Source: Quillaja saponaria (Eukaryota; Streptophyta; Magnoliopsida; Fabales; Quillajaceae). Taken from it: DNA of 64,000 nucleotides. Each line of letters begins with the position of its first letter. Positions within the stretch are counted from its first letter, which is position 1. Shown in pieces: positions 13,441-24,724 of this stretch. The notes beneath the pieces are model-generated. The model was not told the DNA's origin, did no database searches, and saw only the letters and a program-made list of their open reading frames with translations. The translations under genes were made by a program, and so were the position numbers. The stretch lies in the NCBI GenBank assembly GCA_029379385.1, contig CM055605.1:10761001-10825000 (forward strand), in the 5' to 3' direction.

Positions 13441-13899
13441 AAGAGTGGCAATGAGCCGAGCTTGAGCAGAGAGCTTGTCAAGTTTTGGACAAGCTTAAGC
13501 TCAGCTCATATTCATTAAGGGCTCGCGAGCCTAATCCAAGCTCAAGCTTGGCTCGTTAAGAGCTCTTAAAGATTTTCTAAAAATTCTAAAAAAAATTTGT
13601 ATTCAAAATAAGTTGAACACATGACTTTCTTAGTAACTTTTTGCATAACTTATCACCAAACCTAGTTATAACTTATATTCAATCTGTTATATAAATAAAT
13701 TTACATATAAGTAAATAAAAATTTATTAAATAATACTAAACGAGCTGGCTCACAAGCTTATAAGCTGAGCTTTAGAAATATTGAGCTTGGCTTGCTTTAC
13801 TAAATGATCTCAAAATAAAGTTCAAGATCGGCTCGTTTAGTAAATGAGTCAAGCTCGAGCTGACCCTTAACGAGCTAGCTAGGCTCATTGCCAGCCATA
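13441..13899. mobile_element. Mutator-like MITE with tRNA-like core, copy 1
   Basis: Terminal inverted repeats around GGCAATGAGCCGAGCT (left) and AGCTAGGCTCATTGCC (right) enclose a GAGCTCGAGC-rich element of 459 bases. It is flanked by 9-base direct repeats GTCAACACT and GTCGACACT (13432-13440, 13900-13908). Nine-base duplications point to the Mutator superfamily. The interior, read on the minus strand, has an A-box-like GGTTTAGTGGTAAG and a B-box-like GGGTTCAACTC in the better preserved copies. Confidence 0.65.
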
Positions 13900-13909
13900 G
13901 TCGACACTA

Positions 13910-14809
13910 TATATATATATATATTTTTTTTTTTTTGAATTTTGCTACTAGATTCATCTAGTCTTGGAGTTTGCTCTTCTATCTTAACTCCCATGGCTTC
14001 ATTCTTTTTAGTTCTTGTAGTTTTAGGTTGTTTCTCATTTATTATAATTCTTGTACAGGAAAACGTTTATGTATTAATTCTGAACAGAGGTTAACTTTTG
14101 TTAGTGGAAAGATTTGCATTTTTAGTTGCAGTCTTTGAGACTCTATTCATTGGAATAATATCCAAATTCCAAGTGTTCTCATTGGTTAAAGCAAGAAACA
14201 AGTTTAAAATTTGTCAAACTATAAATTGATTTCATCCCCGGTACCAACTATTTAGCTTTAAATGTAAATTAATTTTAAATCCTTAAAAATTAATTATGAT
14301 TGGAATAAAATTAAAGATTAATTTAAAAAAGTTGCAACATTGGAAAAAGAATTCTATGTGATAACAGCTATTCAATTTAACATTTTATCGTGTACTTAAA
14401 TTTTCTTTTGGAATTTGTTTGTCTTTGTTCTTTTATTCTTAAAATTGATTTTTTTTTAAAGGGAGAAAAAAGAAAAAGAAAAGAAATACGAGTCTACGAG
14501 CGGTCCATTGGGCCTGGCTCGGGGTATGTCCAAAAAATAATTGATCTAAGATGGGTCTTATTTTTAGGATCTACGATGGGTATGGATAAATAATGGGCCA
14601 GGTCCAAGTCGGCCCGTACCTGGCCCATTGCCATCTCTAGAATGAAGAGCATGCACATAACTTTTATATAATTTTTACTGACAAAAAAATAAACTTCAAC
14701 CAAATCACATAAAACTTTTTAAAACATACTCACAATACAAAAATATTAAGACAAAAACAATAAATTTTTGCACGTAATCAATTGAAATTGAAAAAAATCT
14801 ATTAATATA
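13910..14809. other. Intergenic DNA with a partial GGCCCATTGCC-ended element
   Basis: No gene is seen. Between about 14485 and 14640 a GC-richer patch has imperfect inverted ends (CCATTGGGCCTGGCTCGGG and GTACCTGGCCCATTGCC), resembling another small MITE. It is repeated at about 19915-20068 in the second unit. The rest is plain AT-rich sequence. Confidence 0.4.
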
Positions 14810-15545
14810 TTGATTGGTTATATCCAATCTAACAACGACATATGACAAATTTACCCTTGGACATTTGTCACCATATGATTAACAACTCTTCTTTATATAT
14901 AGGAGCCTAAGCATCCTATATTCAAGTTCTGAAATCTCTCACTCTCTCTATATATTTACTTATCTCTTTATAATTGTACTGCCTTAAGCATCTGAGTGCG
15001 GACATGTCTACATGATCACTTATGCAAGTCTACCGAAGAGCACCTGAGGGGACCTCCCTAGCTCAGATAATTTATGCATTAATCTGGCATCTTCTATGAG
15101 AAATTTATAAAATTTAGGTTTTTCAACTTCACATAGCTCTCTTGCTCAAACACCTTGTCAATAATTACATTCCGAACTCTTGAAAACCACATTGGACAGA
15201 AAATAAAACTTCTTGTTAACAAATTAGAAAAATCTCTTTTTGGACAAACCTATACAAATAGACCAACTCGGTCTTCACCTCAATCTGCTATGCCTTTCTC
15301 TTTGCCCATATTGTTTGTAGCATAACACACCCTTATTAGCTCTAACAAACAGATCTAACCTTCCTTCCACTTTCCACAAACTGATTGATCGGCTATCATT
15401 AGTTTCCAATGAAGTAAGACTGATAGAGTCCCTTGCAGCATCCATGAGCTCTAAGTGATCATGTCGCCGCTAACCATGCCTCCACCAGGTCTTGCATGCA
15501 CAACCACAAGTCGCGCGACACCTGCAAGCTTCTAAGCCCAAGTCT
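14810..15545 (+). mobile_element. Gypsy (Tat/Ogre-like) LTR end, primer-binding site and gag start, fragment 1
   Basis: The sequence has a promoter-like LTR tail with TATATATA and the motif CTTAAGCATCTGAGTG, a decayed form of the GACTTAAGCATCGGAGTG block seen near the ends of plant Tat-type LTRs. TGGCATCTTCTATGAGAAA (about 15087) resembles a TGGCGCCGTCTGTGGGAA primer-binding site. An ATG at 15461 starts a short gag-like frame (MSPLTMPPPGL). The fragment is cut at the duplication junction. Confidence 0.5.
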
Positions 15546-16247
15546 GTTCCTTCCAACTAAAGTCACAGAAAACTGGTTGTTAAATGTAGAGAAATTATGT
15601 TTTAGTTCCTAGTCCCCATAATCTGTTCATTATACTTGGAAGTTGGTAGTTTAATTCAATTGTGGTTGTGTACCAAAGAGCGGAGAAAGAAATATTCTTT
15701 GCTCACAGTTATCAAGGTCCAGAATTGTAGTTTTGATATATAAAATTATGAAAGTTCCTGCAGTATCCCTCCCAGCTAGTGTGCTAATTTTAATTACAGA
15801 AGAAAAAAAAAATCTTATTGAAGAGAGCATCGATTTTCCCCTTACATGGAACTTATCTTTATGACTAAAATTTAACACATTTGAAATGGTTTCCCATTTT
15901 TAGGAAGATCAGTATGAAGGTCCTCATTATTATGATGATACGTAAGTCATTGAATGAATATGAATAGAGAATTCAATCCAAAGCCTGAAAATTAATTAAA
16001 CACACAAAACTTGACTTTTGGATTTCATCTAAGATAAACTGGCAGTCTATTGCAAACATATCAGGATCACAGTAAATAGTTCACACCATTCAGATTTGCA
16101 TGCATGGGTATCATATTATTCTTTGCAGCTCTGCCTATGTTGGGGATTATCTTAAAGGAAGCAATTATGAACAAAAATGTGTCAAATAGATTATACATCT
16201 TGGGAAGATCAGTGTGAACTCCAGTGCATTTAACGTTATAAACTCAC

Positions 16248-17550
16248 CATGAAATATAGATAAGGAAAGAGAGATTGTATAGGCAGTGCTGCAGAGGATA
16301 CAAGAAAAATATATTATGGACATATAATTTCAATTATATCATATCACTAAGGAATGTATAGACATGGCACATAAAAGAGGTGCAGATTGACAATCAGTGT
16401 TAAGGCGCACTAAACATGATTTGATTTTCAATAGTGACATCTAGTTTCAGTTTTTAGAAGCTAAACAATACATTTTAGCCAGAAAATATCCTAACACAGA
16501 AGAAAAGGTGAACTGATTTAATGTGTTACCGAGTACTTTTTCCCGAAAAATAAAAAAAAATAAAAAAAATTCACTACCATTAGGTGTTCCCGATTGCAAA
16601 CACTATTAGCCTTTGCATGTGGATATCAACTAAGGTAGCTACTTTGTTCACACACTGAAGTTTTACTATTATTTGAGTTTGACTTGATTCATAATTTCTT
16701 TCTGCACCCATTCTTTTCTGAACTTTAATGTGCAAAAGATCTGGCCAAAATTAATACCCACATGAAAAATGCAATGCCAAACAAGATAAAAATCTAATTA
16801 AAGCCATTACTCATAACTAGGGGTGTAATTTGAATCGAATAGCTTCGAATAATACACTATTCGAATTCGAATTACTGTACTCAAATTCGTATAGTAATTC
16901 GAACATAAACTGAAATTCGAGTTTGAATTTGAATTCGGATAAAATTTTAAATTTGAACTCAAATTCGAACTCGAGAATTTTTAGGGTATTCTGGTAATAA
17001 AAAAATAGTTTTTTATTTAAAATTTTTATAAAAAATACATTAAATTCGAATAATTCGAATCCGAATATGAAATCAAATTATTTTTTGAATATTGAATCGA
17101 ATAATACATTATCCGGATTTGAATTCAATTTGAATAACATTCGATTCGAATTGAATTTGAATTCAAATTTTTTAATTCAAACTCGAATCTGAATTTGATT
17201 AATCCGGTTCAAATTCCACTCTTACTCTCAACCACCCACTCCCCAGATTTTTATTTTTTATTTTTTACAAAAGAAAAAAAATGAAATTCACCACCATGGT
17301 ATCATCAGGTAACTGTAGAAAACAAAATTGACCCAGAAGATTAAAAGATAAACAAGTAATCTGCAACTACAAGTATAGTTTAAGGCGTAAGGACAGAATA
17401 GTTTAAAAAAGATTAACAATTACTTACTGGTGCATAAGGCCAAGATCACTATATTAAAAAGATTTCGAAATGGTATGCCCTGTGCCACTTCATTGGCTTG
17501 ATCTAACTTTACAACCAGGGCAGTTCTCATAGTAGTGCCTCTTCAACAGA
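16248..17550 (-). pseudogene. ZIFL-D: orphan exons 1 and 2 of a duplicated ZIFL gene
   Basis: Exon 2 (16248-16288) is identical to that of ZIFL-A. Exon 1 (17428-17550) keeps [12 protein letters not shown] but has lost about 23 bases covering the ATG and first residues, directly after the base that reads Leu-Leu. It also has one extra T near 17504 that shifts the frame after CKV. No exon 3 or later exon follows, because the duplicated unit ends in intron 2. It cannot make a transporter, but it could still bring its promoter and donor sites to chimeric transcripts. Confidence 0.9.
16815..17220. mobile_element. ATTCGAAT-rich MITE-like element (copy 2)
   Basis: More complete counterpart of 11405-11765. 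It begins near AGGGGTGTAATTTGAATCGA and ends near CCGGTTCAAATTCCACTC, with many TTCGAATTCGAA palindromes between. Class uncertain. Confidence 0.45.
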
Positions 17551-18894
17551 GTACTCCTTAATTGCTTGACACGAGCCCTTCTTCCAAAAGCTTTTTCATT
17601 TTCACCCGTCCAACCCACAAAACAAGAAAACGAAACCCAAATGGAAAGAGTAAGAGAAAATAACATAAAAAGTGCAGTCTTTCTGACTGCCCAAGAAATA
17701 AAAAGCAGCTGGGAGATAGAACTGGGAAAAAAGAAAGCCATACCTTTTTCTCCTTTTCTTGGAGAAAGTAGTGGAGCTCAGAGGGCTAGTCTCTAAATGT
17801 GTACTCAAATCAAATGGAAGTATAACAAAATATAATGCAAGAGCTATGCTTTAAGAGGAAGTGACTAGTGAGGAACATAACCAGAACGTTGCAGTTGGCA
17901 TCACTGCATACGTCAGTCAATTTTGTTTGCCATTGAATATATAGAAATAACTTTAATATTTAATTATAATATAATTATTAAATTTTTATTTTTGAAATGT
18001 TTTAAATTTGAATGTAATGCAATTATGTCCATTGTTAGATCAAGAAAGAAAATAAAATCTTTAAAGCGAGTCCGTCGTGACTTGAGCCCCATGTAATAAA
18101 AGAATTATTGCTTTTGAAGGATATTTGTAAGGAGTTTTTCTTATTATATTTGTTAAGATAATATATTTAAATAAAAAATGAATTTAAGTTTGAGTTGATT
18201 ATAATTTCTTTGGCATGCAATAAATGATATTAGTTTTAATATCAAAAATTAAATTTATTACATCTTTAATAAAAATTGTAGTTCGATGAACTCATTAAAA
18301 GAATTCTATTTTGGATACTAACTACTGTATTTTTTATAATTTACAAAGTTTGACAAAATTTATCGACTAGAAATTGGCTCGGGTAAAAGAGAACTAGTAA
18401 TCATCATCATTAAAAAATTAAACACCCTATTTAAAAAAATAAAATAAAAATTATATGATCATTAACAGTTGGGTCTGGGTATTTTCACATTTTACCTGTT
18501 AGGTCTGGACAATGTCCACAGGCCCACTAGGTCAAAGATAAATTTTTCAATAATATTAAAATAGATATTTTATTTTGAAATTTTGAAATTTTTTTGATTG
18601 TTATGATTGAAGGGATGCATAATAATTGTAACACTATTTTGATTTTGAGTTTCAAAATTTTATCAAATGGGAAAATAATTTAGTGGTAATAGTTTTGATA
18701 TGAGAACTTCATTTTTAAATTTAAAATTTTTGAAAATGTAACGAAGAAAATTAATTTGTTGGATGTTGAAGGTAAAACAATATAATTATATATAGAATTA
18801 TTAATTTATTGCTATTAATCTTGTGAGAAAAATAAGTACTAAAAATTATTTATAATTATCTTATGTTGAAATAGTCATAAATTGAGTCAACACT

Positions 18895-19365
18895 AAGGGA
18901 AGCTCAGCTCGTGCTCATTAAGGGCTCGCGAGCCTAACCTAAGCTCAAGCTCGGCTCGTTAAGGGCTCTTGAAAGTTTTCTAAAAGTTTTAAAAAGATTT
19001 TGCAATCAAAATGAGTTGAACCCATGACCTACTTAGTAACTTTTTGTATAACTTACCACTAAACCAAGTTACAACTTATATTAAGTCTTATATATAAAGA
19101 AATTTATTATAAATTATATATAAGTAAACAAATTAAATCTTATATATAAAGAAATTTATTATAAATTATATATAAGTAAACAAAAATTTATTAAATAATA
19201 CTAAATGAATCGACTCACGAGCTTACGAGCCAAGCTTTAGAAAGATTGAGTTTGACTTGTTTTACTAAACGTGCTCAAAATAAATCTCAAGATCAATTCG
19301 TTTAGTAAAAGAGTCGAGCTCGAGCTGAGCCCTTAATGAGCTAGCTCGGCTCATTGCTAGCCATA
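18895..19365. mobile_element. Mutator-like MITE with tRNA-like core, copy 2
   Basis: Duplicate of the 13441-13899 element. Its 9-base flanks match perfectly (GTCAACACT at 18886-18894 and 19366-19374), although the outer left TIR bases are deleted. The minus strand reads TTGGTTTAGTGGTAAGTT, then about 35 bases later GGGTTCAACTC, the order and spacing of Pol III A and B boxes. Confidence 0.65.
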
Positions 19366-20227
19366 GTCAACACTATATATATATTTTGAATTTTGCTGCT
19401 AGATTCATCTGGTCTTGGAGTTTGCTCTTCTATCTTAACTCCCATGGCTTCATTCTTTTTTAGTTCTTGTAGTTTTAGGTTGTTTCTGATTTATTAAAAT
19501 TCTCATACAGGAAAACGTTTATGTATTAATTATAAACAGAGGTTAACTTTTGTTAGTGGAAAGATTTGCATTTTTAGTCGCAGTGTTTGAGACTTTATTC
19601 ATTGGAATAATGTCCAAATTCCAAGTGTTCTCATTGGTTAAAGCAAGAAACAAATTTAAAATTTGTCGAACTATAAATTGATTTCATCCCTAGTACCAAC
19701 TATTTAGCTTTAAATGTAAATTAATTATGATTGGAGTGAAATTAAAGATTAATTTAAAAAAGTTGCAACATTGGAAAAAGAATTCTATGTGATAACAACT
19801 ATTCAATTTAACATTTTATTGTGTACTTAAATTTTATTTTGGAATTTGTTTGCCTTTGTTCTTTTATTCATAAAATTGATTTTTTTTTAAAAGGGAGAAA
19901 AAAAAAAAAAAAAATTTGAGTCTATAGGCAACCCATTGGGTTTGGCTCTGGGTATGTCCAATAAATAATGGGTTTAAGATGGATCTCATTTTTAGGATCT
20001 ATGATGGGTAAGGGTAAATAATGGGCTAGGTTCGAGTCGGCCCGTACCCGGCCCATTACCATCTCTAGAATAAAGAGCATGCGCATAACTTCTATATAAT
20101 TTTTACTGATAAAAAATAAACTTCAACAAAATCAAATGAAACTTTTTAAAACATACTCACAATACAAAAATATTAAGACAAAAACAATAAATGTTTGCAT
20201 GTAATCAATTGAAATTGAAAAAAATCT

Positions 20228-21395
20228 ATTAATATATTGATTGGTTATATCCAATCTAACAACGACATATGGCAAATTTACTCTCGGACACTTGTCATCA
20301 TATGATTGACAGCTCTTCTTTATATATAGGAGCCTAAGCATCCTATATTCAAGTTCTGAAATCTCTCACTCTCTTTATTTATTTACTTATCTCTTCATAA
20401 TTGTACTGACTTAAGCATCTAAGTGCAAACATGTCTACATGATCACTTATGCAAGTCTACCAAAGAGCACTTGAGGGAATCTTCCGAGCTTAGACAATTT
20501 ATGCATTAATCTGGCACTTTCTATGGGAAATTCATATAATTTGGGTTTCTCAACTTCACATAGCTCTCATGCTCAAACTCATTGTCCATAATTACATCCT
20601 GAACTCTTGAAAACCACATTGGACAGAAAATAAAACTTCTTGTTAATGAATTGGAAAAACCACTTTATGGACAGACCTATACAAATAGACCAACTCGGTC
20701 TTTACCTCAATTTGCTATGCCTTTCTCTTTGCCCATATTGTTTGCAGCATAACACACCCTTATGAGCTCTAACAAACAAATTTAACCTTCCTTCCACTTT
20801 CCGCAAACTGATTGATCGGCTATCATTAGTTTCCAATGAAGTAAGACTGACAGAGTCCCTTGGAGCATCCATGAGCTTTGGGTGATCATGTCGCTGCTAA
20901 CCATGCGTCTACCAGGTCTTGCACGCACAACCACAAGTCGTGTGACACCTACAAGCTTCTAAGCCCAAGTCTTGATTTGGGGTTACTAGCTCGACTCCTA
21001 GGGCTGCTAGCCCGTTTGGATACCTGGGCCAACCACAAGCAAGATTAGCCCACTATGCTACAAGGCATTTACTTACCAGATTAACATACTAAGCCACGAG
21101 GCCTTCAACTTGCCAGCTCAAATCGCACATTTGGCACGGTTTGCACCCCTATATTAGCTCAGCCTTAAAGGTAACTCGTCATCTCAAGCCCAAACCTGGC
21201 TCGGCCCTATAACTAGGGTTTTCTCAGATACCTATGACCTATATCATCCAGGTTCATAAGCTCGGCCCACCTCCAACAGCTTGAGCTTGGACCTAGTAGC
21301 TTGGATCGGCTCAGTACCAACAACTCAGCTAAAAGCCTAGGCAGCTCGGCTCAGTTCTTAACTCAGCACAAACATTCTAGGTATATACTATTTAG
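20228..21395 (+). mobile_element. Gypsy (Tat/Ogre-like) LTR end, primer-binding site and gag leader, fragment 2
   Basis: Counterpart of 14810-15545. TGGCACTTTCTATGGGAAATT (about 20512) is closer to the expected primer-binding site than in fragment 1. It runs on past the duplication boundary through GC-richer leader sequence (AGCTCGGCTCA-type repeats, 20973-21395), which suggests the unduplicated original reached further right. No intact gag or pol frame is seen. Confidence 0.45.
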
Positions 21396-22661
21396 TTCCA
21401 TATCGTTATTAAAAATCTCCCTCGACATTTATTTATTTTTCACAACTATCCTTAATCTTTATATATTTTCATAAGTAACCAAAATCTTTCATTATTTACA
21501 AAAGTTTTCAAAAACTTTTACACGAGAAACCTAAATTTTCATCTTTTTGTAAAAGTGGCACTAATTTTATATATTTGTGTATTCGGCTCACATCCCTGGT
21601 TGTTTATACAAGTCACCCAAACTTTTGTTATTCATAAAAATGGCCCAAAATCTTCAGTCCTTTTGCACAATTGCCAACAACTCATATTTTCATAAAATGA
21701 GCTATTATTCTAGTATTTTCATTGCAATAACCTAGAATTGCATGTTTATCTCATTTTATACTGGCCTAAGTACCAAAATCACATGAGAATTACAAAGAAC
21801 TAGCAAGGCATGATTATTGGAAGTTGGAATGCATTTGGAGCTTCTGAACTCGATCTTGAGGATTAGCAAAACCTCTTATTTTGTTTGTCACCACGAGAGT
21901 AAGAACATAAATAAATTTATGTTTAGACTTAATGATTAATTGGAATTGCTCAATGTTGTTAACTTTGTGCCCGGTCTCAAGATCACTCAAACTTAGGCCA
22001 CCTAATGGTCGAATCATGCAAATTATTTTGTTGCACATGCATAAAAGCATAGCTTCATAGCGGCCTGTCGATTTGAATAAATTGTTTTAAATTTCTTTGT
22101 GTTTTTAATAATTTATGATTTCATTATTTATTGTTGTCCAGACTCTCGAAAAAGTTTTGGATTACATGAACAGGCACTCCTAGAGGTAATCTTAGCAAAA
22201 AATATTGTACAATTTGTAATATATAAATATGCACATGATTTGTGAACAATTCTTGGTTTTCTATGATTTGACATGAAACACAGAGCTCGATATTATGGAT
22301 GAACATAACCCAAAGCCAAAGACACCTGAAGATCTCTGAGGTAATTAATAGCACAACTTAGGAAATAATTTAGTACACCCTAACTCCAAAGGGAATGACA
22401 AGAAAGCAACCTCTCCATCAACATATCAACACGAAGGTATGCAATAAGTTAATTGCATTTTGATCAATTTATAGACATATCATGACAATGTCTTCCTTCT
22501 GATCAAGTCCAATGCACAGTTACACATTGTAACCTAGTCAAACGAACTCATATGATTTGATTTATTTTGACATTGAATGCTTGGTCCTCTGGCTGCGATG
22601 GTGCGTCACAATGTAGTGGCTTTGTATGACATATTAAATACCCCATATTGTTTCTTCTTGT
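21396..22661. other. Intergenic DNA, nothing identified
   Basis: AT-rich sequence with several frames of 70-80 codons on the minus strand (for example near 21814-22050 and 22124-22354). None shows a recognisable domain. It may be decayed retroelement sequence continuing from the Gypsy fragment. Confidence 0.35.
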
Positions 22662-24378
22662 CACTGAGGAATGTATAAAAATGGCACATAAAAGTGGTGC
22701 AGATTGACAATCAATGTAAAGGAGAACTAAGCATGATTTAGTTTTCAATTGTGACATCTAATTCAATCCTTAGAAGCGGAATCCTTAGAAGCAGACAAGA
22801 CAGGAGTAAGGGGGAACGTCTTTCTTCTCCAGCGGAGCCCTGAGGTAAGTCACTGGCTTTTCAGCCAGAGCATATCCTAACAAAAAAGAAAAGTTCAAAC
22901 TAAAGCTGATTTAACGGGTCCCCCTACCTAGTGATTTTCCCACCAAAAAATAAAAGAAAATAATTCATTATCATTTCTCTGCTGCACAACTTCAGAAAGG
23001 CAACTAGGTATTCTCTTTAAGCTGCGAAGTCAAGTTCATAAACTGACTACCAGAACATCTTCAAACACTAGTTGCATGAGCATATCAATTATACATGTAG
23101 GTCTGCATTTAGACACTGTAGGTTTACTTTCATTTCAGTTTGACTTTTAAAATTTTGACTTCTTTCTGCACCCATTTTGTCTGAACTTCATGTGTCGAAA
23201 ATCTGGCCAAAATTAAGTACCCACATGACAATTGCAATGCCACATGAAAGAAATAAAATTAAGCCAAAAAAAAGAAAAAGAAAAAGAAAAAGAAAAACAC
23301 TACCATGCTATCATCAGGTACGTAGCACTCAAAATTGACCCAAAGCTTAAAAGATAAACAAGTAGTCTACAACTATAGTTTAAGGACACTATAACTACTT
23401 ACCGGTGCTTAACACGATGATCCATATATTGAAAAGATGTCGAAGAGGTAAGCCCTGTGTCACCTCTTTGGCTTGGTCAACTTTACAACTAGGGCAGTTC
23501 TCATAGTAGTGCCTCTTCAACAGGGGCTTTCTATGCTCTTCCCCCATACTTGTATGAGAGGTTACTCCTTAACTGTTTGCTTGACACCAAACCGTTTTTC
23601 CAAATTTCTTTGTTTTTCATCCATCCATCCAACCAAAAAAAAAAAAAAACAAACAGAAAACAAATCTCAAATGGAAAGAATTAGAGAAACTAACTTTAAA
23701 AAGCAGTCTTTTTGACTTCCCAATATAGAAAAGGCAGCTGGGTTTGATGAACAAAGGATAGAGTAAAAACCATACCTTTTATTTTTCTTTCGCTCGGAGA
23801 AAATACTGAAACTCTCTCCTCAGTGTATGAGATAGAATAAAAGAAAAGAACCGAAGAGGGTCTGCCAGTCTGATCTTTAAATGAAGAACCAAATGGAAGT
23901 ATAACCAGAATTTTAAGAGCTACGCCTAAATAAAGAACAAAAACTAACTCGAACGTTACCATTGGCATCACTGCATATCCCAATTAGATTTGCGGTGTTG
24001 ATGGTGATGAAGAAAAATACAAATAAAATTAGTATAAATACTAACAATTTGTTTAACTCTGGCAAAAGAGGACCAATCATATCAACAATCATATTAAATA
24101 ATTCATTAAAATTAAGAAGGCAAATACAAACAGTACTGCAAAACGTTGGTGACTGACCTGACCAGTCCGTGAAGCTATTGCATATACAAAAAGAATTGAA
24201 ACTCGTAAAGTCCAACCTGGGCAAAATAACCTACTTGATTTTCACTGTCATGCTTAGTACCCTAATATTTAATGCACCATGTTGATTCTGCTTATGGGTA
24301 TAACTGCAAACAGCTTACGTGCATTCATGCACATGTTAACAAATCGAATCGAATAACACAAACAACGAAATCATATAA
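22662..24378. repeat. Orphan ZIFL 5' block, paralogous to ZIFL-B intron 1, exon 1 and promoter
   Basis: It aligns by eye with about 38927-40640. The match starts in the middle of intron 1 (GAGGAATGTATA, ATGGCACATAAAAGTGGTGCAG), runs through exon 1 and leader, and stops after ACAACGAAATCA near 24378. Exon 2 and everything downstream are absent. The block includes the conserved leader donor (about 23775) and the GGCATCACTGCAT element. Confidence 0.85.
23403..23547 (-). pseudogene. ZIFL-C: intact but orphan ZIFL exon 1
   Basis: The 145-base exon is open from ATG (23547) to a GTAAGT donor, the same length and phase as in ZIFL-A and -B. It reads [20 protein letters not shown], then CKVDQAKEV, so the family CPGC motif is CPSC here. 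No exon 2 lies downstream before the Gypsy remains. It could be transcribed from its own promoter and spliced into something else, but as a transporter gene it is a 5' fragment. Confidence 0.85.
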
Positions 24379-24724
24379 TAAAATGATAAGGGTGAAACCC
24401 AATTTCAGGGTTTTGACTAGAATTTCATAAAGAAGAGGAATGGAGGAAGGGAAATTGATGACGGTAAACCCAAAAACCAAAACTAGAGCCGCTAGCTATG
24501 GTAAAGCTCTACACCGGAATTGAGTTCTTGGATTCACAGAGAGTGAGAAGGAGAAGAAGAAGACTGAGAGAGACGTTGGCTTCTGCCAATTTTCATTATA
24601 TTCATTATCAAATAGGAAGCTCATTCATGCAGCATATTCGTAAAAACTCACTTAAGATTACTCTTTTCTTTTTCTTTTTTTCAAAATGAGGACACTATTT
24701 TTTTATTTATGAATCAGTCCATTA
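24379..24724. other. Unassigned sequence between the ZIFL-C promoter and the LINE
   Basis: The sequence is less AT-rich than its surroundings. The minus strand, with its CTCTCTCTCAGTCTTCTTCTTCT run, looks like a plant 5'-UTR. The plus strand holds a short frame starting MEEGKLMTVNPKTK near 24443. No product is recognised. Confidence 0.3.

Larger units (their letters stand above)
10228..15545. repeat. Tandem duplication, copy 1 (5.3 kb, contains ZIFL-A exons 1-2 and upstream DNA)
   Basis: The segment from CCTTCCAACTAAAGTCA (10228) to AAGCCCAAGTCT (15545) is repeated in direct orientation at 15549-20972, with small indels and substitutions throughout. The junction between the copies holds only a GTT filler (15546-15548). 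The unit spans part of ZIFL-A intron 2, exons 2 and 1, leader, a MITE and a Gypsy fragment. Confidence 0.9.
15549..20972. repeat. Tandem duplication, copy 2 (5.4 kb, carries the broken ZIFL-D copy)
   Basis: Direct repeat of 10228-15545, recognisable end to end. It differs by indels, including an extra A-rich insert near 16545-16585, a better preserved left end of the ATTCGAAT element, and loss of the left TIR of the MITE near 18895. After AAGCCCAAGTCT (20972) it continues into Gypsy sequence that copy 1 lacks. Confidence 0.9.
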
